64,000 bases of DNA. Source: Pseudomaricurvus albidus. GTDB lineage: Bacteria > Pseudomonadota > Gammaproteobacteria > Pseudomonadales > Cellvibrionaceae. Location: the NCBI RefSeq assembly GCF_018863235.1, contig NZ_JAHKRS010000006.1, positions 1 to 64,000 on the forward strand, given 5' to 3'. Every line of letters begins with the position of its first letter. Position 1 is the first letter of the stretch. This document shows, piece by piece, positions 54,995 to 63,351 of this stretch. The notes below the pieces were generated by a model, which did no database searches, was not told the origin of the DNA, and saw only the letters and a program-made list of their open reading frames with translations. The position numbers and the translations under genes are program-made.

Positions 54995-55147
54995 CCCCCC
55001 AGAATATCGTCACAACCGGCTTAGGGAGTGATATCGCTGTTCTCGACAGCTAACGAAACAGAGCCTTTCTGCATACCCTGGTTCTGCATGTCGTCGTGTC
55101 CGTTTGCAGCTGCAAGTTTTATCTTTTGAGTTGATAGGGGTTTATCC

Positions 55148-56398
55148 ATGGTTGATACGTTCTTAATCATTTTGTCCTTGGCGGCACTTCTTTGCATTAT
55201 TTTTGAAGAAGTGATCCACATCAATAAGGCCAAAACGACACTGTTTTTTGGTTGTTTCTCCTGGTTGTGTTTGTATGCGCAAGCCTCTGGTGTAGAAGGG
55301 CAGGAGCATATCAATGAAGCTCTGAATGAAAACCTGCTAGAAATTGCCACTCTTTGGTTGTTTCTGATGTCGACCATGACGTTTGTCGCCTATCTGAATG
55401 CCAAGGGCATGATTCAAAACGTTGTGAGGCGGGTGTTCCCCGCACAAATGTCTACTCGTGCGCTGCTGTTTCAGGTTGCTTTGTTTGCGCTGATTCTGTC
55501 ATCCATCTGTGACAACGTGACTGCAACACTGGTGAGTCTGGGATTGATTCAGGCGTTTAATCTGGATGTAAAATCAAAGCTGAAGATGGCTGCGCTGGTG
55601 GTTTTTGCTGTGAATTCCGGTGGTGTGGCATTGATTACCGGGGATGTCACAACACTGATGATCTTCCTGGATGGACACGTCACCATGTCGCAGCTGTTGA
55701 TGTTGTTATTGCCGTCAGCCATTGGGGTGATTGTTTTGGCGTTGCTGTTCAGTGTCAACATGTCGGGACAGATTGCGTTGGAGCCTGTGAAAGAGAGTTT
55801 TCGTGGGGTCGATGTGGTCATTGCAGTGGTTTTCTTCGGCACCATTCTGTCGACGATGCTCCTTAATTTTCTGTTTTCGGTGCCGCCGGTACTGACCTTC
55901 TTGTTCGGTTTGTCGATCATGTTCCTGGTGGGGGCGCTCTCCCATATTAACCAGGATGAGATACAGATTCTGGAGTACATCCGTCAGGTGGAATATGACA
56001 CCTTGCTGTTCTTCCTGGGTATTTTGCTGTTGGTTGGCATGCTGAAAGAGATTGGGGTTCTGGATACGCTTGCGCATTTTTACGCCCAATTCGACCCATC
56101 AGTGTCAAACTTCGCAGCCGGGGCATTCTCTTCATTACTGGATAACGTACCGCTGACCGCAGCTCTTCTCAAGGCCGAGCCTGGTCTGGCGACGCCTGAG
56201 TGGCTGGGTTTGACTTACGCTGTGGGTGTTGGTGGTTCATTGCTGGCGATTGGTTCTGCGGCGGGTATTCTCGCCATGAGCAAAGTCAAGGAACTCACCT
56301 TTGTCAGTTATCTGCGCTATTTGCCGGCGCTGTTGGTGGCCTACAGCGCAGGCTATATCGTCACTGTGTGGCTGGCTCACACGGTGATTGCGAGCTGA
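55148..56398 (+). CDS. nhaD: Na+/H+ antiporter NhaD
   Basis: This is an inner-membrane antiporter of the ion transporter superfamily that exports Na+ or Li+ in exchange for protons and is common in marine and haloalkaliphilic bacteria. About ten to twelve hydrophobic segments span the 416 residues. Family motifs include FEEVIHINKAKTTLFFG, LILSSICDNVTATLV, FAVNSGGVALITGDVTTLMIFLDG (in two overlapping pieces), SSLLDNVPLTAALL and AVGVGGSLLAIGSAAG. AGGGG lies eight bases before the ATG. It sits on its own between terminators and fits functionally with the Na+-pumping NQR encoded 37 kb upstream. Confidence 0.95.
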   Translation: MVDTFLIILSLAALLCIIFEEVIHINKAKTTLFFGCFSWLCLYAQASGVEGQEHINEALNENLLEIATLWLFLMSTMTFVAYLNAKGMIQNVVRRVFPAQMSTRALLFQVALFALILSSICDNVTATLVSLGLIQAFNLDVKSKLKMAALVVFAVNSGGVALITGDVTTLMIFLDGHVTMSQLLMLLLPSAIGVIVLALLFSVNMSGQIALEPVKESFRGVDVVIAVVFFGTILSTMLLNFLFSVPPVLTFLFGLSIMFLVGALSHINQDEIQILEYIRQVEYDTLLFFLGILLLVGMLKEIGVLDTLAHFYAQFDPSVSNFAAGAFSSLLDNVPLTAALLKAEPGLATPEWLGLTYAVGVGGSLLAIGSAAGILAMSKVKELTFVSYLRYLPALLVAYSAGYIVTVWLAHTVIAS

Positions 56399-56524
56399 TT
56401 ACTATCAATATTCGGAGTGCCGGCTTGTCTGCAGCGGAGTCGGCGGCCCGACTGTGTGCCCCTTTAGGTCATGAGGTGGTCAATGTGGTAGACTGCGCGG
56501 CCATTTCTTCAGTGAGTAGTCAAA

Positions 56525-57142
56525 ATGTCTGATACTTTTGAAACATTAGAGCAAAAAGCCAGCTACGGAATTGGTCGTCAGATGGGTGATCAACTGGTCA
56601 ACGCCCCCTTTGAAGGCTTTGACGTTGCCGCTGCATTGGCCGGTTTTACCGATGGCATCGAAAATGGTGACTATAAGGTTCAACCTGAGCAGATCAACGA
56701 AGCTTTCCGTGAAATTCAGGCCCGTTTGCAGGCTGCTGAAGCTGAGAAGGCGAGTGCCTTGTCCGCTGAAGGTCAGGCGTATCTGGAAGAAAATGCCAAG
56801 AAAGATGGCGTTACCGTGACTGATTCCGGTCTTCAGTACGAGATTCTGGTTGCAGGTGAGGGCGACAAGCCAACTGCCAGCTCTACTGTACGTACCCATT
56901 ATCACGGCACCTTGATCGATGGCACTGTTTTCGACAGCTCTGTAGAGCGTGGCCAACCTGCTGAATTCCCTGTCAATGGCGTAATTGCCGGTTGGACTGA
57001 GGCCCTGCAAATGATGCCTGTTGGCTCCAAGTGGCGCTTAACCGTACCTTATGACCTGGCTTACGGTGAGCGTGGTGCCGGTGGCGCAATTGGGCCTTAC
57101 TCGACTCTGGTTTTCGAAGTTGAGCTGCTGGACATCGTTTAA
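56525..57142 (+). CDS. fklB: FKBP-type peptidyl-prolyl isomerase FklB
   Basis: The 205-residue protein is of the FKBP22 type. An N-terminal helical dimerisation domain (KASYGIGRQMGDQLVNAPFEGFDVAAALAGFTDGI in two parts) is followed by a long helix and the FKBP catalytic domain from about residue 105. That domain includes YHGTLIDGTVFDSSVERGQPAEF, VNGVIAGWTEALQMMPVGSKW and IPYDLAYGERGAGG-like sequence (VPYDLAYGERG). There is no signal peptide, so it is cytoplasmic, unlike FkpA. A TGGTAGACT extended -10-like box is at 56486-56494. A strong terminator follows. Confidence 0.94.
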   Translation: MSDTFETLEQKASYGIGRQMGDQLVNAPFEGFDVAAALAGFTDGIENGDYKVQPEQINEAFREIQARLQAAEAEKASALSAEGQAYLEENAKKDGVTVTDSGLQYEILVAGEGDKPTASSTVRTHYHGTLIDGTVFDSSVERGQPAEFPVNGVIAGWTEALQMMPVGSKWRLTVPYDLAYGERGAGGAIGPYSTLVFEVELLDIV

Positions 57143-57166
57143 GATCTTGTCATCTTAATCATCCTA

Positions 57167-57206
57167 AATAAAACCGAAGTCGGGCAACTGGCTTCGGTTT
57201 TATTTT
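57167..57206 (+). terminator. Intrinsic terminator after fklB
   Basis: AATAAAACCGAAG (57167-57179) and CTTCGGTTTTATT (57192-57204) are perfect 13-base complements around a 12-base loop, with T-rich sequence at the end. It can act on both strands. Confidence 0.92.
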
Positions 57207-57436
57207 GCCTGTTGTTTTTGTCGCTCAATTTCTTGCCGTAAAGCCAACTCTGAACAATATTTACAATCAGCCCTGATAACCCCATCCAATGAGGGCTGAA
57301 GGCTTTTTGTGAATCTTTGATCCATGCTTTTAATTGAATAATAATTCGGTTTATAATCTGCCTCATAGGTTATCTGGATCTGCCAAAAGAGGTGTGTTCC
57401 TGATATCAACTTCTTCTGAATCGATGAGTGACGATT

Positions 57437-58720
57437 ATGTCTGTGATTGAGCATACGACTTCTTACTACGCTGCGACAGCAAACCCAAGTCCCAAGAGGG
57501 ATGCCTTGCAGGAATCGATTACTGCGGACGTTGCAGTAATTGGTGGCGGTTTTTCCGGCATCTCATCGGCTCTGCATCTTGCAGAAAAAGGCTTCAATGT
57601 CGTGGTGCTTGAAGGGGCGCGTATCGGCTGGGGTGCCTCAGGCCGAAACGGTGGCCAGATTGTTAACAGTTACAGCCGCGATATGGACGTCATTGAAAAG
57701 ATGTATGGCGTGGATACGGCAAAAGCCCTTGGGGCTATGGCGTTTGAAGGCGGAGATATCATCCGTGAACGCATCAAAACCTATAACATTGACTGTGACC
57801 TGAAAACAGGTGGTATTTTTGCCGCAATCACGGCCAAGCAGTACAAAGGCCTGGAAGAGCATAAAGCTCTGTGGGAGCGTTACGGCCATACTGATCTTGA
57901 GTTACTGGACAAGGACGCTATCCGTAAAGAAGTCCAGACAGATCGCTACGAAGGCGCGCTGCTGGATAAACGCAGTGGCCATATCCATCCGTTAAACCTG
58001 GTGTTGGGTCAGGCGGCGGCTGTCGAATCCCTTGGTGGCAAAATCTATGAGCAGTCCAAAGTTCTGCGTGTAGAAGAGGGTGAAAAGGTCAAACTGTTCA
58101 CCGAAAAAGGCAGCGTAACGGCTAACTATGTGGTCGTGACGGGCAATGCCTATCTCGGCAATCTGATTCCCAAACTGGCTTCTCGCTCAATGCCTTGTGG
58201 TACCCAGATGATTGCAACGGCACCTTTAACTGATGAGCAGGCCAAGGCTCTGATTCCGTCAGATTATTGTGTTGAAGACTGTAATTACCTGCTGGATTAC
58301 TTCCGACTCACCGGGGATAACCGTTTGATCTACGGCGGCGGTGTGAATTACGGCGGTGGCGATCCGGATGATATCAAACAGTTTATCCGCAAAAAAATGA
58401 TCAAGACCTTCCCGCAGCTGGCCAATTTGGAAATTGATTACGGTTGGGGGGGGGACTTCCTGCTGACCATGAGCCGTTTGCCGCAATTTGGTCGTATTGG
58501 CAGCAATATTTATTATATGCAGGGCTACAGTGGCCACGGGGTTTGCTCAACACACCTTGCCGGTCGTTTGGTTTCCGAAGCCCTGACCCAGCAAGCTGAG
58601 CGTTTTGACGCCTTTGCCGCTCTGCCGCATATGCCATTTCCGGGCGGCCATATGTTCCGTGTACCATTTACCGCTATGGGGGCCTGGTTCTACGCGTTGC
58701 GTGATAAATTGGGTGTTTGA
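57437..58720 (+). CDS. FAD-dependent amine oxidase, PuuB/gamma-glutamylputrescine oxidase-like
   Basis: This is a DAO-family flavoprotein of about 427 residues. The dinucleotide motif VAVIGGGFSGISSALHLAE is at about 33-51, then ARIGWGASGRNGGQI and a GHIHPLNLVLGQAAA segment. Toward the end RLPQFGRIGSNIYYMQGYSGHGVCSTHLAGRLVSEAL completes the pattern of PuuB/OrdL enzymes, which oxidise gamma-glutamylputrescine and related amines. The ATG at 57437 is preferred over a GTG three codons earlier. It ends three bases before a gamma-glutamylcyclotransferase gene, which supports a gamma-glutamyl substrate. Specificity is inferred. Confidence 0.85.
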   Translation: MSVIEHTTSYYAATANPSPKRDALQESITADVAVIGGGFSGISSALHLAEKGFNVVVLEGARIGWGASGRNGGQIVNSYSRDMDVIEKMYGVDTAKALGAMAFEGGDIIRERIKTYNIDCDLKTGGIFAAITAKQYKGLEEHKALWERYGHTDLELLDKDAIRKEVQTDRYEGALLDKRSGHIHPLNLVLGQAAAVESLGGKIYEQSKVLRVEEGEKVKLFTEKGSVTANYVVVTGNAYLGNLIPKLASRSMPCGTQMIATAPLTDEQAKALIPSDYCVEDCNYLLDYFRLTGDNRLIYGGGVNYGGGDPDDIKQFIRKKMIKTFPQLANLEIDYGWGGDFLLTMSRLPQFGRIGSNIYYMQGYSGHGVCSTHLAGRLVSEALTQQAERFDAFAALPHMPFPGGHMFRVPFTAMGAWFYALRDKLGV

Positions 58721-58722
58721 TT

Positions 58723-59181
58723 ATGACGATAAATCTGTTTGCCTATGGGCTGCTGCAACATGGTGATGTGTTGCGGCAATTGATCGGTGACTCGCTGCAG
58801 GGTGAAACAGCGAAAATACAGGATTACACACGTCGACAGTTGATTCTGCCGGGCTTCAAGCCCTGTGCAATGGCGGTTCCTCAAGACGGTCAGTTTCTGC
58901 AAGGGATGCTTTTTCGCGGCGTCTCCCCGGAAGCGCTGTCAGTGATGGACAAGTTTGAAATGATTGACGAACAGATTTATCGACGCGATACGGTGCAAGT
59001 GGTGACGGCCAGTGGTGAGTCTGTGAGTTGCTATATGTATTTGCAGGGCGCGGCCATCACGGATGAAAACCTGGGGGAGGTCTGGTGTGAAACCACCTTT
59101 ATGGAGGCCTACTATGAGCACTACGTCAGTGAGATGATTCCAGCGTTTGTGGATAACATGAAGGCTGATAAGGAATCGTAA
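58723..59181 (+). CDS. Gamma-glutamylcyclotransferase/AIG2-like protein
   Basis: The 152-residue protein has the AIG2-like fold signature LFAYGLLQHGDVLRQLIG at the start. GFKPCAMAVPQDGQFLQGMLFRGVSPEALSVMDKFE follows, where the acidic residue region corresponds to the catalytic Glu of gamma-glutamylcyclotransferases, and then YRRDTVQV and YMYLQG. Such enzymes release 5-oxoproline from gamma-glutamyl amines or peptides. It follows the PuuB-like gene with a two-base gap and is probably co-transcribed. A start at 58717 (TTG) is less likely than the ATG at 58723. Confidence 0.82.
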   Translation: MTINLFAYGLLQHGDVLRQLIGDSLQGETAKIQDYTRRQLILPGFKPCAMAVPQDGQFLQGMLFRGVSPEALSVMDKFEMIDEQIYRRDTVQVVTASGESVSCYMYLQGAAITDENLGEVWCETTFMEAYYEHYVSEMIPAFVDNMKADKES

Positions 59182-59229
59182 CGTAAGAAGACGCTAAGAA
59201 AGGTTCAGATTACTGACAAATTCGAACTG

Positions 59230-59342
59230 CGTCATTGCGAGCGTAACGTAGTGGAGAGAAGCAATCCATGGTGGCACACATGTAAGCTACTTTGTGCTAA
59301 TTATAGATCGCCGCGTCGCAAAAAGCGCTTCTCGCGATGACG
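59230..59342. repeat. Palindromic intergenic repeat element
   Basis: The 113-base element begins CGTCATTGCGAG and ends CTCGCGATGACG, which are inverted copies matching at 11 of 12 positions. GAAGCAATCCA lies inside, followed by GATCGCCGCGTCGC. This word set (GTCATTGCGAG...GAAGCAATCC...GCGATGACG) recurs as dispersed intergenic palindromes in many bacterial genomes, so this is probably one copy of a REP- or MITE-like family. Only one copy is in the window. Confidence 0.75.
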
Positions 59343-59359
59343 GCGCTGTATTTATTAGG

Positions 59360-59389
59360 AAAAGGGGCCAATGAATGGCCTCTTTTTTT
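59360..59389. terminator. Intrinsic terminator after the AIG2-like gene
   Basis: AAAAGGGGCCA (59360-59370) pairs with TGGCCTCTTTT over 11 positions with one mismatch, with a five-base loop, and ends in seven T residues. It lies between convergent genes and may serve both. Confidence 0.88.
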
Positions 59390-59416
59390 GTCGGTCGTTT
59401 TATTTTTTCTTACGTT

Positions 59417-60772
59417 TTATTTCTTCTTAAGAGGGGCAGGGGCAAAACCGTCTCCCCACTTTTCCGCAGCTGATTTGGCGGCTTCTTCCTGTTTGGCTGA
59501 CGGTTTGCGTCGTTTACCAATGTTTTTGGTATCGCGATGACGAACTTTAACCTTTTCGGCTTTTTTGGGTGTTTTCTTATCCTGGCTGTCACGCTTTTTA
59601 ACACCGGCAGCCTTGCCAGAGCTTTTGACCTTTTTGGGACCTTTAAATTTGGCTTCCAGTCCAGGTACGGTGAATCGTTCAAAACGGATTTCGAGTTCCC
59701 GTTCGAACCGAACCATCAGGTCCCAGTCTTTTTGGGTGATTAACGAAATGGCAAGACCTTCCTGGCCGGCACGACCGGTACGTCCGGTACGGTGGATAAA
59801 GTCTTCACTGTTGCGGGCAAGATCGTAATTAATCACCAGATCGATACCTTTGATGTCCAGTCCGCGGGCAGCAACATCAGTGGCAATCAATATTTTTACA
59901 CGACCGCGACGCAAGCGGTTCATTTCGTTGTTACGCGCATCCTGATCCATATCACCGTGTAAAACGCCGATATCCATCTGCATATAACGTAGCCATCCAA
60001 CCAGTTTGTTGGTGTGACTCTTGGTGTTCACAAAGACAATGGCTTTGTCGTACTCCTGCGTTTGCAGAAGCTTCAGCAGAAGCTTGTTCTTGTGTTTTTC
60101 GTCATCGGTCAGAACAATTTTCTGCTGAACCAGGGTGTTGGCCTGAGTGTGTTCACCAATGGCAATGGTTTCCGGATCGCGCAGCAGGGAGTCGGTCAGG
60201 TATTGCTGGCCGTCCAGTGTTGCCGAGAACAGCAGGGTCTGACGATCCTTGTTGCAGTGGGCTGCAATTTCCATGACGTCATCGGTAAAACCCATGTCGA
60301 GCATGCGGTCGGCTTCATCGAGGATCAGTACCTCGAGGTCGGAGAAATCCGCAGAGCCCCGTTCGATGTGTTCCTTCAGGCGGCCCGGTGTCGCAACCAG
60401 AATTTCCGGATTTTTACGGAAAATGGCTCGCTGGTACTTGAAGTCATGACCACCTGTAATGGCGTTGACTTCCAGGTGAGAAAACGCAGCCAGTTGCTTG
60501 CAGTGTTTTACCACCTGGCGGCATAGCTCGCGGGTTGGCGTCAAAATCAGCGCCCGGGTTCCACTTTTGGGGGCATCTTGCTGCAGCAGCTTGTGCAGGG
60601 TCGGCAGCATGAAGGCGGCAGTTTTACCGCTGCCTGTCTCAGAGCTGACCACCAGATCACGACCTTCCAGTGCCAGAGGAATGGTGGCTTTCTGTACCTC
60701 GGTAGGCTCGGTAAATTCCAGAGCATCCAGGGCTTTGATCAGGCGATCATGAATCTTAAGGTCTGCAAACAA
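59417..60772 (-). CDS. DEAD-box ATP-dependent RNA helicase
   Basis: This is a superfamily 2 RNA helicase of 451 residues. Motifs include the Q-motif region FTEPTEVQKATIP, SSETGSGKT (43-51), PTREL (79-83), TPGR (128-131), DEAD (152-155), SAT (183-185), ATDVAARGLD and HRTGRTGRAG. The last 75 or so residues are strongly basic, with many Lys, typical of RNA-contacting tails. The core is SrmB/RhlE-like in the broad sense, and assigning a specific subfamily would need a tree. It is preceded on the same strand by an unrecognised small gene and ends at the shared terminator. Confidence 0.93.
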   Translation of the reverse strand: MFADLKIHDRLIKALDALEFTEPTEVQKATIPLALEGRDLVVSSETGSGKTAAFMLPTLHKLLQQDAPKSGTRALILTPTRELCRQVVKHCKQLAAFSHLEVNAITGGHDFKYQRAIFRKNPEILVATPGRLKEHIERGSADFSDLEVLILDEADRMLDMGFTDDVMEIAAHCNKDRQTLLFSATLDGQQYLTDSLLRDPETIAIGEHTQANTLVQQKIVLTDDEKHKNKLLLKLLQTQEYDKAIVFVNTKSHTNKLVGWLRYMQMDIGVLHGDMDQDARNNEMNRLRRGRVKILIATDVAARGLDIKGIDLVINYDLARNSEDFIHRTGRTGRAGQEGLAISLITQKDWDLMVRFERELEIRFERFTVPGLEAKFKGPKKVKSSGKAAGVKKRDSQDKKTPKKAEKVKVRHRDTKNIGKRRKPSAKQEEAAKSAAEKWGDGFAPAPLKKK

Positions 60773-60889
60773 GGGGGAAATCTCATAAAGGAAATAGACG
60801 GTGCGACAAGTGATTGTGAGTCACTAGGCGACTTTAGCAAAAAGCGGCCTTCATGTCTGTTTATACTGCATTTGTACCGAGTAATTCAG

Positions 60890-61171
60890 TTACTCACTGT
60901 AAAGCTGGATGGCAAAGCCCGCTTTGAGTGCTTCTCTCAGGCCTTTGTCGGCGTTCAGAATGCGTTGGTCCTGGCACTTTTCAGGGGTCAGCCACTGACG
61001 TTTTTCAATAACCACGTCCTTAAAGCCTTCGCGCATGACCAGAACCTTGCAGAGTGTTTCTGCGCCAAAGAGATCCTGAAAGTTGATGTAAACGATAAAG
61101 GGGGCTTTTTGGCCAGGTTCCAGGCCATCGAAGGCTTTGGTTGCCTCGGCTGTTGCTGAAAAAACGTACAT
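60890..61171 (-). CDS. Small conserved-looking protein of unknown function
   Basis: I do not recognise this 92-residue protein. The ATG at 61171 has GGAGGAG upstream, which is decisive for the start. The sequence opens YVFSATAEATKAFDGLEPGQKAPFIVYINFQDLFGAETLCKVLVMREG (in two parts). It then reads KDVVIEKRQWLTPEKCQDQRILNADKGLREALKAGFAIQLYSE. It is soluble, mixed alpha/beta and has two cysteines. It precedes the DEAD helicase gene by 117 bases on the same strand. Confidence 0.65.
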   Translation of the reverse strand: MYVFSATAEATKAFDGLEPGQKAPFIVYINFQDLFGAETLCKVLVMREGFKDVVIEKRQWLTPEKCQDQRILNADKGLREALKAGFAIQLYSE

Positions 61172-61422
61172 GGGATGCTCCTCCGGAAAAACGGTGCGAT
61201 TAGGCATGATTTTAGGAGAAACTGCAAACATCCGTTGCTGTTTGGCGCTATTGATGCTGTATTTGTGAGGTGTCAGGGATGCCAGACCAGTGACGAGTTG
61301 AACGACAGCAATTCTGCCTGCGTATGTTTAGACGGTTTATTGTTGCAGGGCTTTGCTTTATGTTTACCGGCTGGAGTCGATTTCTGATCAATATTTTCAA
61401 TAATTCTCAAGGAGTGTAGGGA

Positions 61423-62340
61423 ATGAACACACAAACCGGTTTTCGGGGCCGTCAGTGGCTGCATGGCATACTTTTTTTGCTGGCGGGCTCTTCTGTATCT
61501 GCCCATCAACACCTCAGCGATGTTGAATTTAAGGAAGTGCCAGCAATTGATGGCATTGTCATGCTACAGGGCTCCGGTGGAAACATTGCAGTTTCTACGG
61601 GGAAAGACGGTCTGCTGGTCATCGATGACGATTATCAGGATCTGGGGGAAAAGCTCACCGCCAGCCTGAACAAGCTGGATGACAAGGGGCCGCGTTTTCT
61701 GCTCAACACTCACTGGCACGCCGACCACACCGGCAATAATGAAACCCTGGCAGGTGATGGCGCCATCATTGTGGCGCACGATAATGTCCGCAAGCGCTTG
61801 CAGCAGGGTGGAGAGGTCAAGGCATTTAATATGGTCATCCCTCCGGCAAACCCGGAAGCGCTTCCAGTGGCCACCTACGATGAGTCAATGAAGCTGTACT
61901 GGAATGGCTGGCGTCTGGAATTGATACATCCGGCATCTGCCCACACGGATGGCGATACGGTGGTGTATTTCTACCAGGACGATAAGGTAAAACTGGTGCA
62001 CACGGGTGACCTTTTCTTTAATGGTTTCTACCCATTCCTGGATTCAGGCAGTGGTGGCTCTGCAAAAGGTATGGTCAAAGGTGCTGCCGACATACTGGCT
62101 CGAATTGACGATGACACCGTCATTATTCCGGGACACGGTCCATTGGCCAGCAAGTCCGATCTGCAGGCTTACCACGATTTCATGAAAGCCGCTGTCTCCA
62201 AAATCGACTCTCTGAAATCGCAGGGTAAATCTGCTGATGAAGTGGTTGCCGCTAAGCCTCTGACTGAGTTTGAAGCCGAGTGGGGCGACGGTTTCCTCAA
62301 AACCGACCAGTGGGTGCGTATTGTCTACAGTGCTCTTTAA
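61423..62340 (+). CDS. Secreted metallo-beta-lactamase-fold hydrolase
   Basis: The protein has a signal peptide (about 1-27, cleavage after VSA). A metallo-beta-lactamase-fold domain follows with the metal motif THWHADHTG (His97, His99, Asp101, His102), then SAHTDGD, HTGDLFFNGFYPF and IIPGHGPL. The 305 residues match periplasmic MBL-fold hydrolases near the SoxH/quinoprotein-relay group rather than true beta-lactamases. Lack of the usual lactamase inserts is seen only by eye. The ATG is preceded by AAGGAG. The substrate is unknown and it stands alone on its strand. Confidence 0.87.
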   Translation: MNTQTGFRGRQWLHGILFLLAGSSVSAHQHLSDVEFKEVPAIDGIVMLQGSGGNIAVSTGKDGLLVIDDDYQDLGEKLTASLNKLDDKGPRFLLNTHWHADHTGNNETLAGDGAIIVAHDNVRKRLQQGGEVKAFNMVIPPANPEALPVATYDESMKLYWNGWRLELIHPASAHTDGDTVVYFYQDDKVKLVHTGDLFFNGFYPFLDSGSGGSAKGMVKGAADILARIDDDTVIIPGHGPLASKSDLQAYHDFMKAAVSKIDSLKSQGKSADEVVAAKPLTEFEAEWGDGFLKTDQWVRIVYSAL

Positions 62341-62459
62341 TTTGTAAGTGAAACCTCAAGATCTGTCTGTCGGAGTTCGACGTTCGGGCTCCGTCGGTTT
62401 GATGCTACAATCACACCATTTATTTTCCATTCAGTTCGCAGATATTCCGGAGCCGTAGT

Positions 62460-63314
62460 ATGAGTCCACACATTATCGATATCACCCAGGAAAACGCCCA
62501 ACAGGTTTTGGTCGAAGAGTCTCGTTCCCGTCTTGTGGTGGTTGATTTCTGGGCTGACTGGTGTGAACCCTGCAAAAACCTGATGCCAATTCTTGAAAAA
62601 CTGGCCAACGAATATAACGGACAGTTTTTGCTGGCCAAAGTGAATGCAGACGAACTGCAACCGATTGCTCAGCAGTTGGGAGTGCGAAGCCTGCCCACGG
62701 TGATGATCTTTAAAGATGGTCAGCCGATTGATGGCTTCGCCGGACTGCAGCCGGAAACCGAGATTCGCGCCATTCTGCAAAAGCACCTGCCTGCCCCCTG
62801 GGAAGCACTGATTGAGCAGGCCAATGCGCTGATGCAAGAGGAAAAGTTCTCTGATGCCTTGCCATTGTTGCTGCAAGCCTACCGAGAGTCTGAAGAAAAG
62901 GCCTCTATTGGTGTCGGTCTGGCACAGGTATATCTGCACCTGAATCGCTGTGATGAGGCCGAGGCCCTGTTGGACAAGGTCATGATGGTGGATCAGGATG
63001 CAGCCTATGAGCAGGCTATGGCGTTGCTGAAGCTGAAACGTGAAGCTGCCTCCTCACCAGAAATGAAAGCACTGGAAGACAAGCACGCCGCCAATCCCGA
63101 TGATATGGAAACTGCGTACCTGTTGTCGGTTCAGTACAGCCAGCATGGCAAGCCCCGTGAGGCTTTGGATTTGTTACTTGGCCTGTTGCGTAAAAACCTG
63201 AATTACGAAGATGGCGCGGCGAAAAAAGCGTATATGGATATCGTCACCAGCCTTGGGCAGGGCGATCCGTTAGCGGTTGAATACCAGCGCAAAATTTATA
63301 CTTTGCTGTATTAA
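62460..63314 (+). CDS. cnoX: Thioredoxin-fold chaperedoxin CnoX (YbbN)
   Basis: The protein joins an N-terminal thioredoxin domain (about 1-110) to TPR-like helical repeats (about 112-284). This is the layout of CnoX, which protects proteins from over-oxidation by hypochlorite and hands them to GroEL. The active-site stretch VVDFWADWCEPCKNLMPIL has an intact C-E-P-C pair (Cys35, Cys38), unlike E. coli CnoX where the motif is S-Q-H-C. The repeat part ends GDPLAVEYQRKIYTLLY, as in the family. A longer start is not needed. The plus-strand gene has a porin gene downstream in convergent orientation. Confidence 0.93.
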   Translation: MSPHIIDITQENAQQVLVEESRSRLVVVDFWADWCEPCKNLMPILEKLANEYNGQFLLAKVNADELQPIAQQLGVRSLPTVMIFKDGQPIDGFAGLQPETEIRAILQKHLPAPWEALIEQANALMQEEKFSDALPLLLQAYRESEEKASIGVGLAQVYLHLNRCDEAEALLDKVMMVDQDAAYEQAMALLKLKREAASSPEMKALEDKHAANPDDMETAYLLSVQYSQHGKPREALDLLLGLLRKNLNYEDGAAKKAYMDIVTSLGQGDPLAVEYQRKIYTLLY

Positions 63315-63351
63315 CTTCAAATGTCTCAGGACCGCGGCTATTGAGGTTTGA

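Larger units (their letters stand above)
54804..55147. other. Gene-free stretch between purL and nhaD
   Basis: It holds a long hairpin right after purL (54825-54874), a T-tailed terminator (54948-54971) and a GNRA-like hairpin (54978-54994). About 150 further bases form a possible nhaD leader. An antisense open frame covers part of it and is not believed to be a gene. Confidence 0.55.

Noticed and set aside
55021-55377. Open frame of 118 codons on the minus strand over the nhaD start
   Set aside because: It overlaps the well-supported NhaD and has no ribosome binding site or recognisable family, so it is a shadow of the membrane-protein coding strand.
56200-56532. Plus-strand open frame of 110 codons at the end of nhaD
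   Set aside because: It runs out of frame through nhaD and has no start signal. Its composition is that of a shadow.
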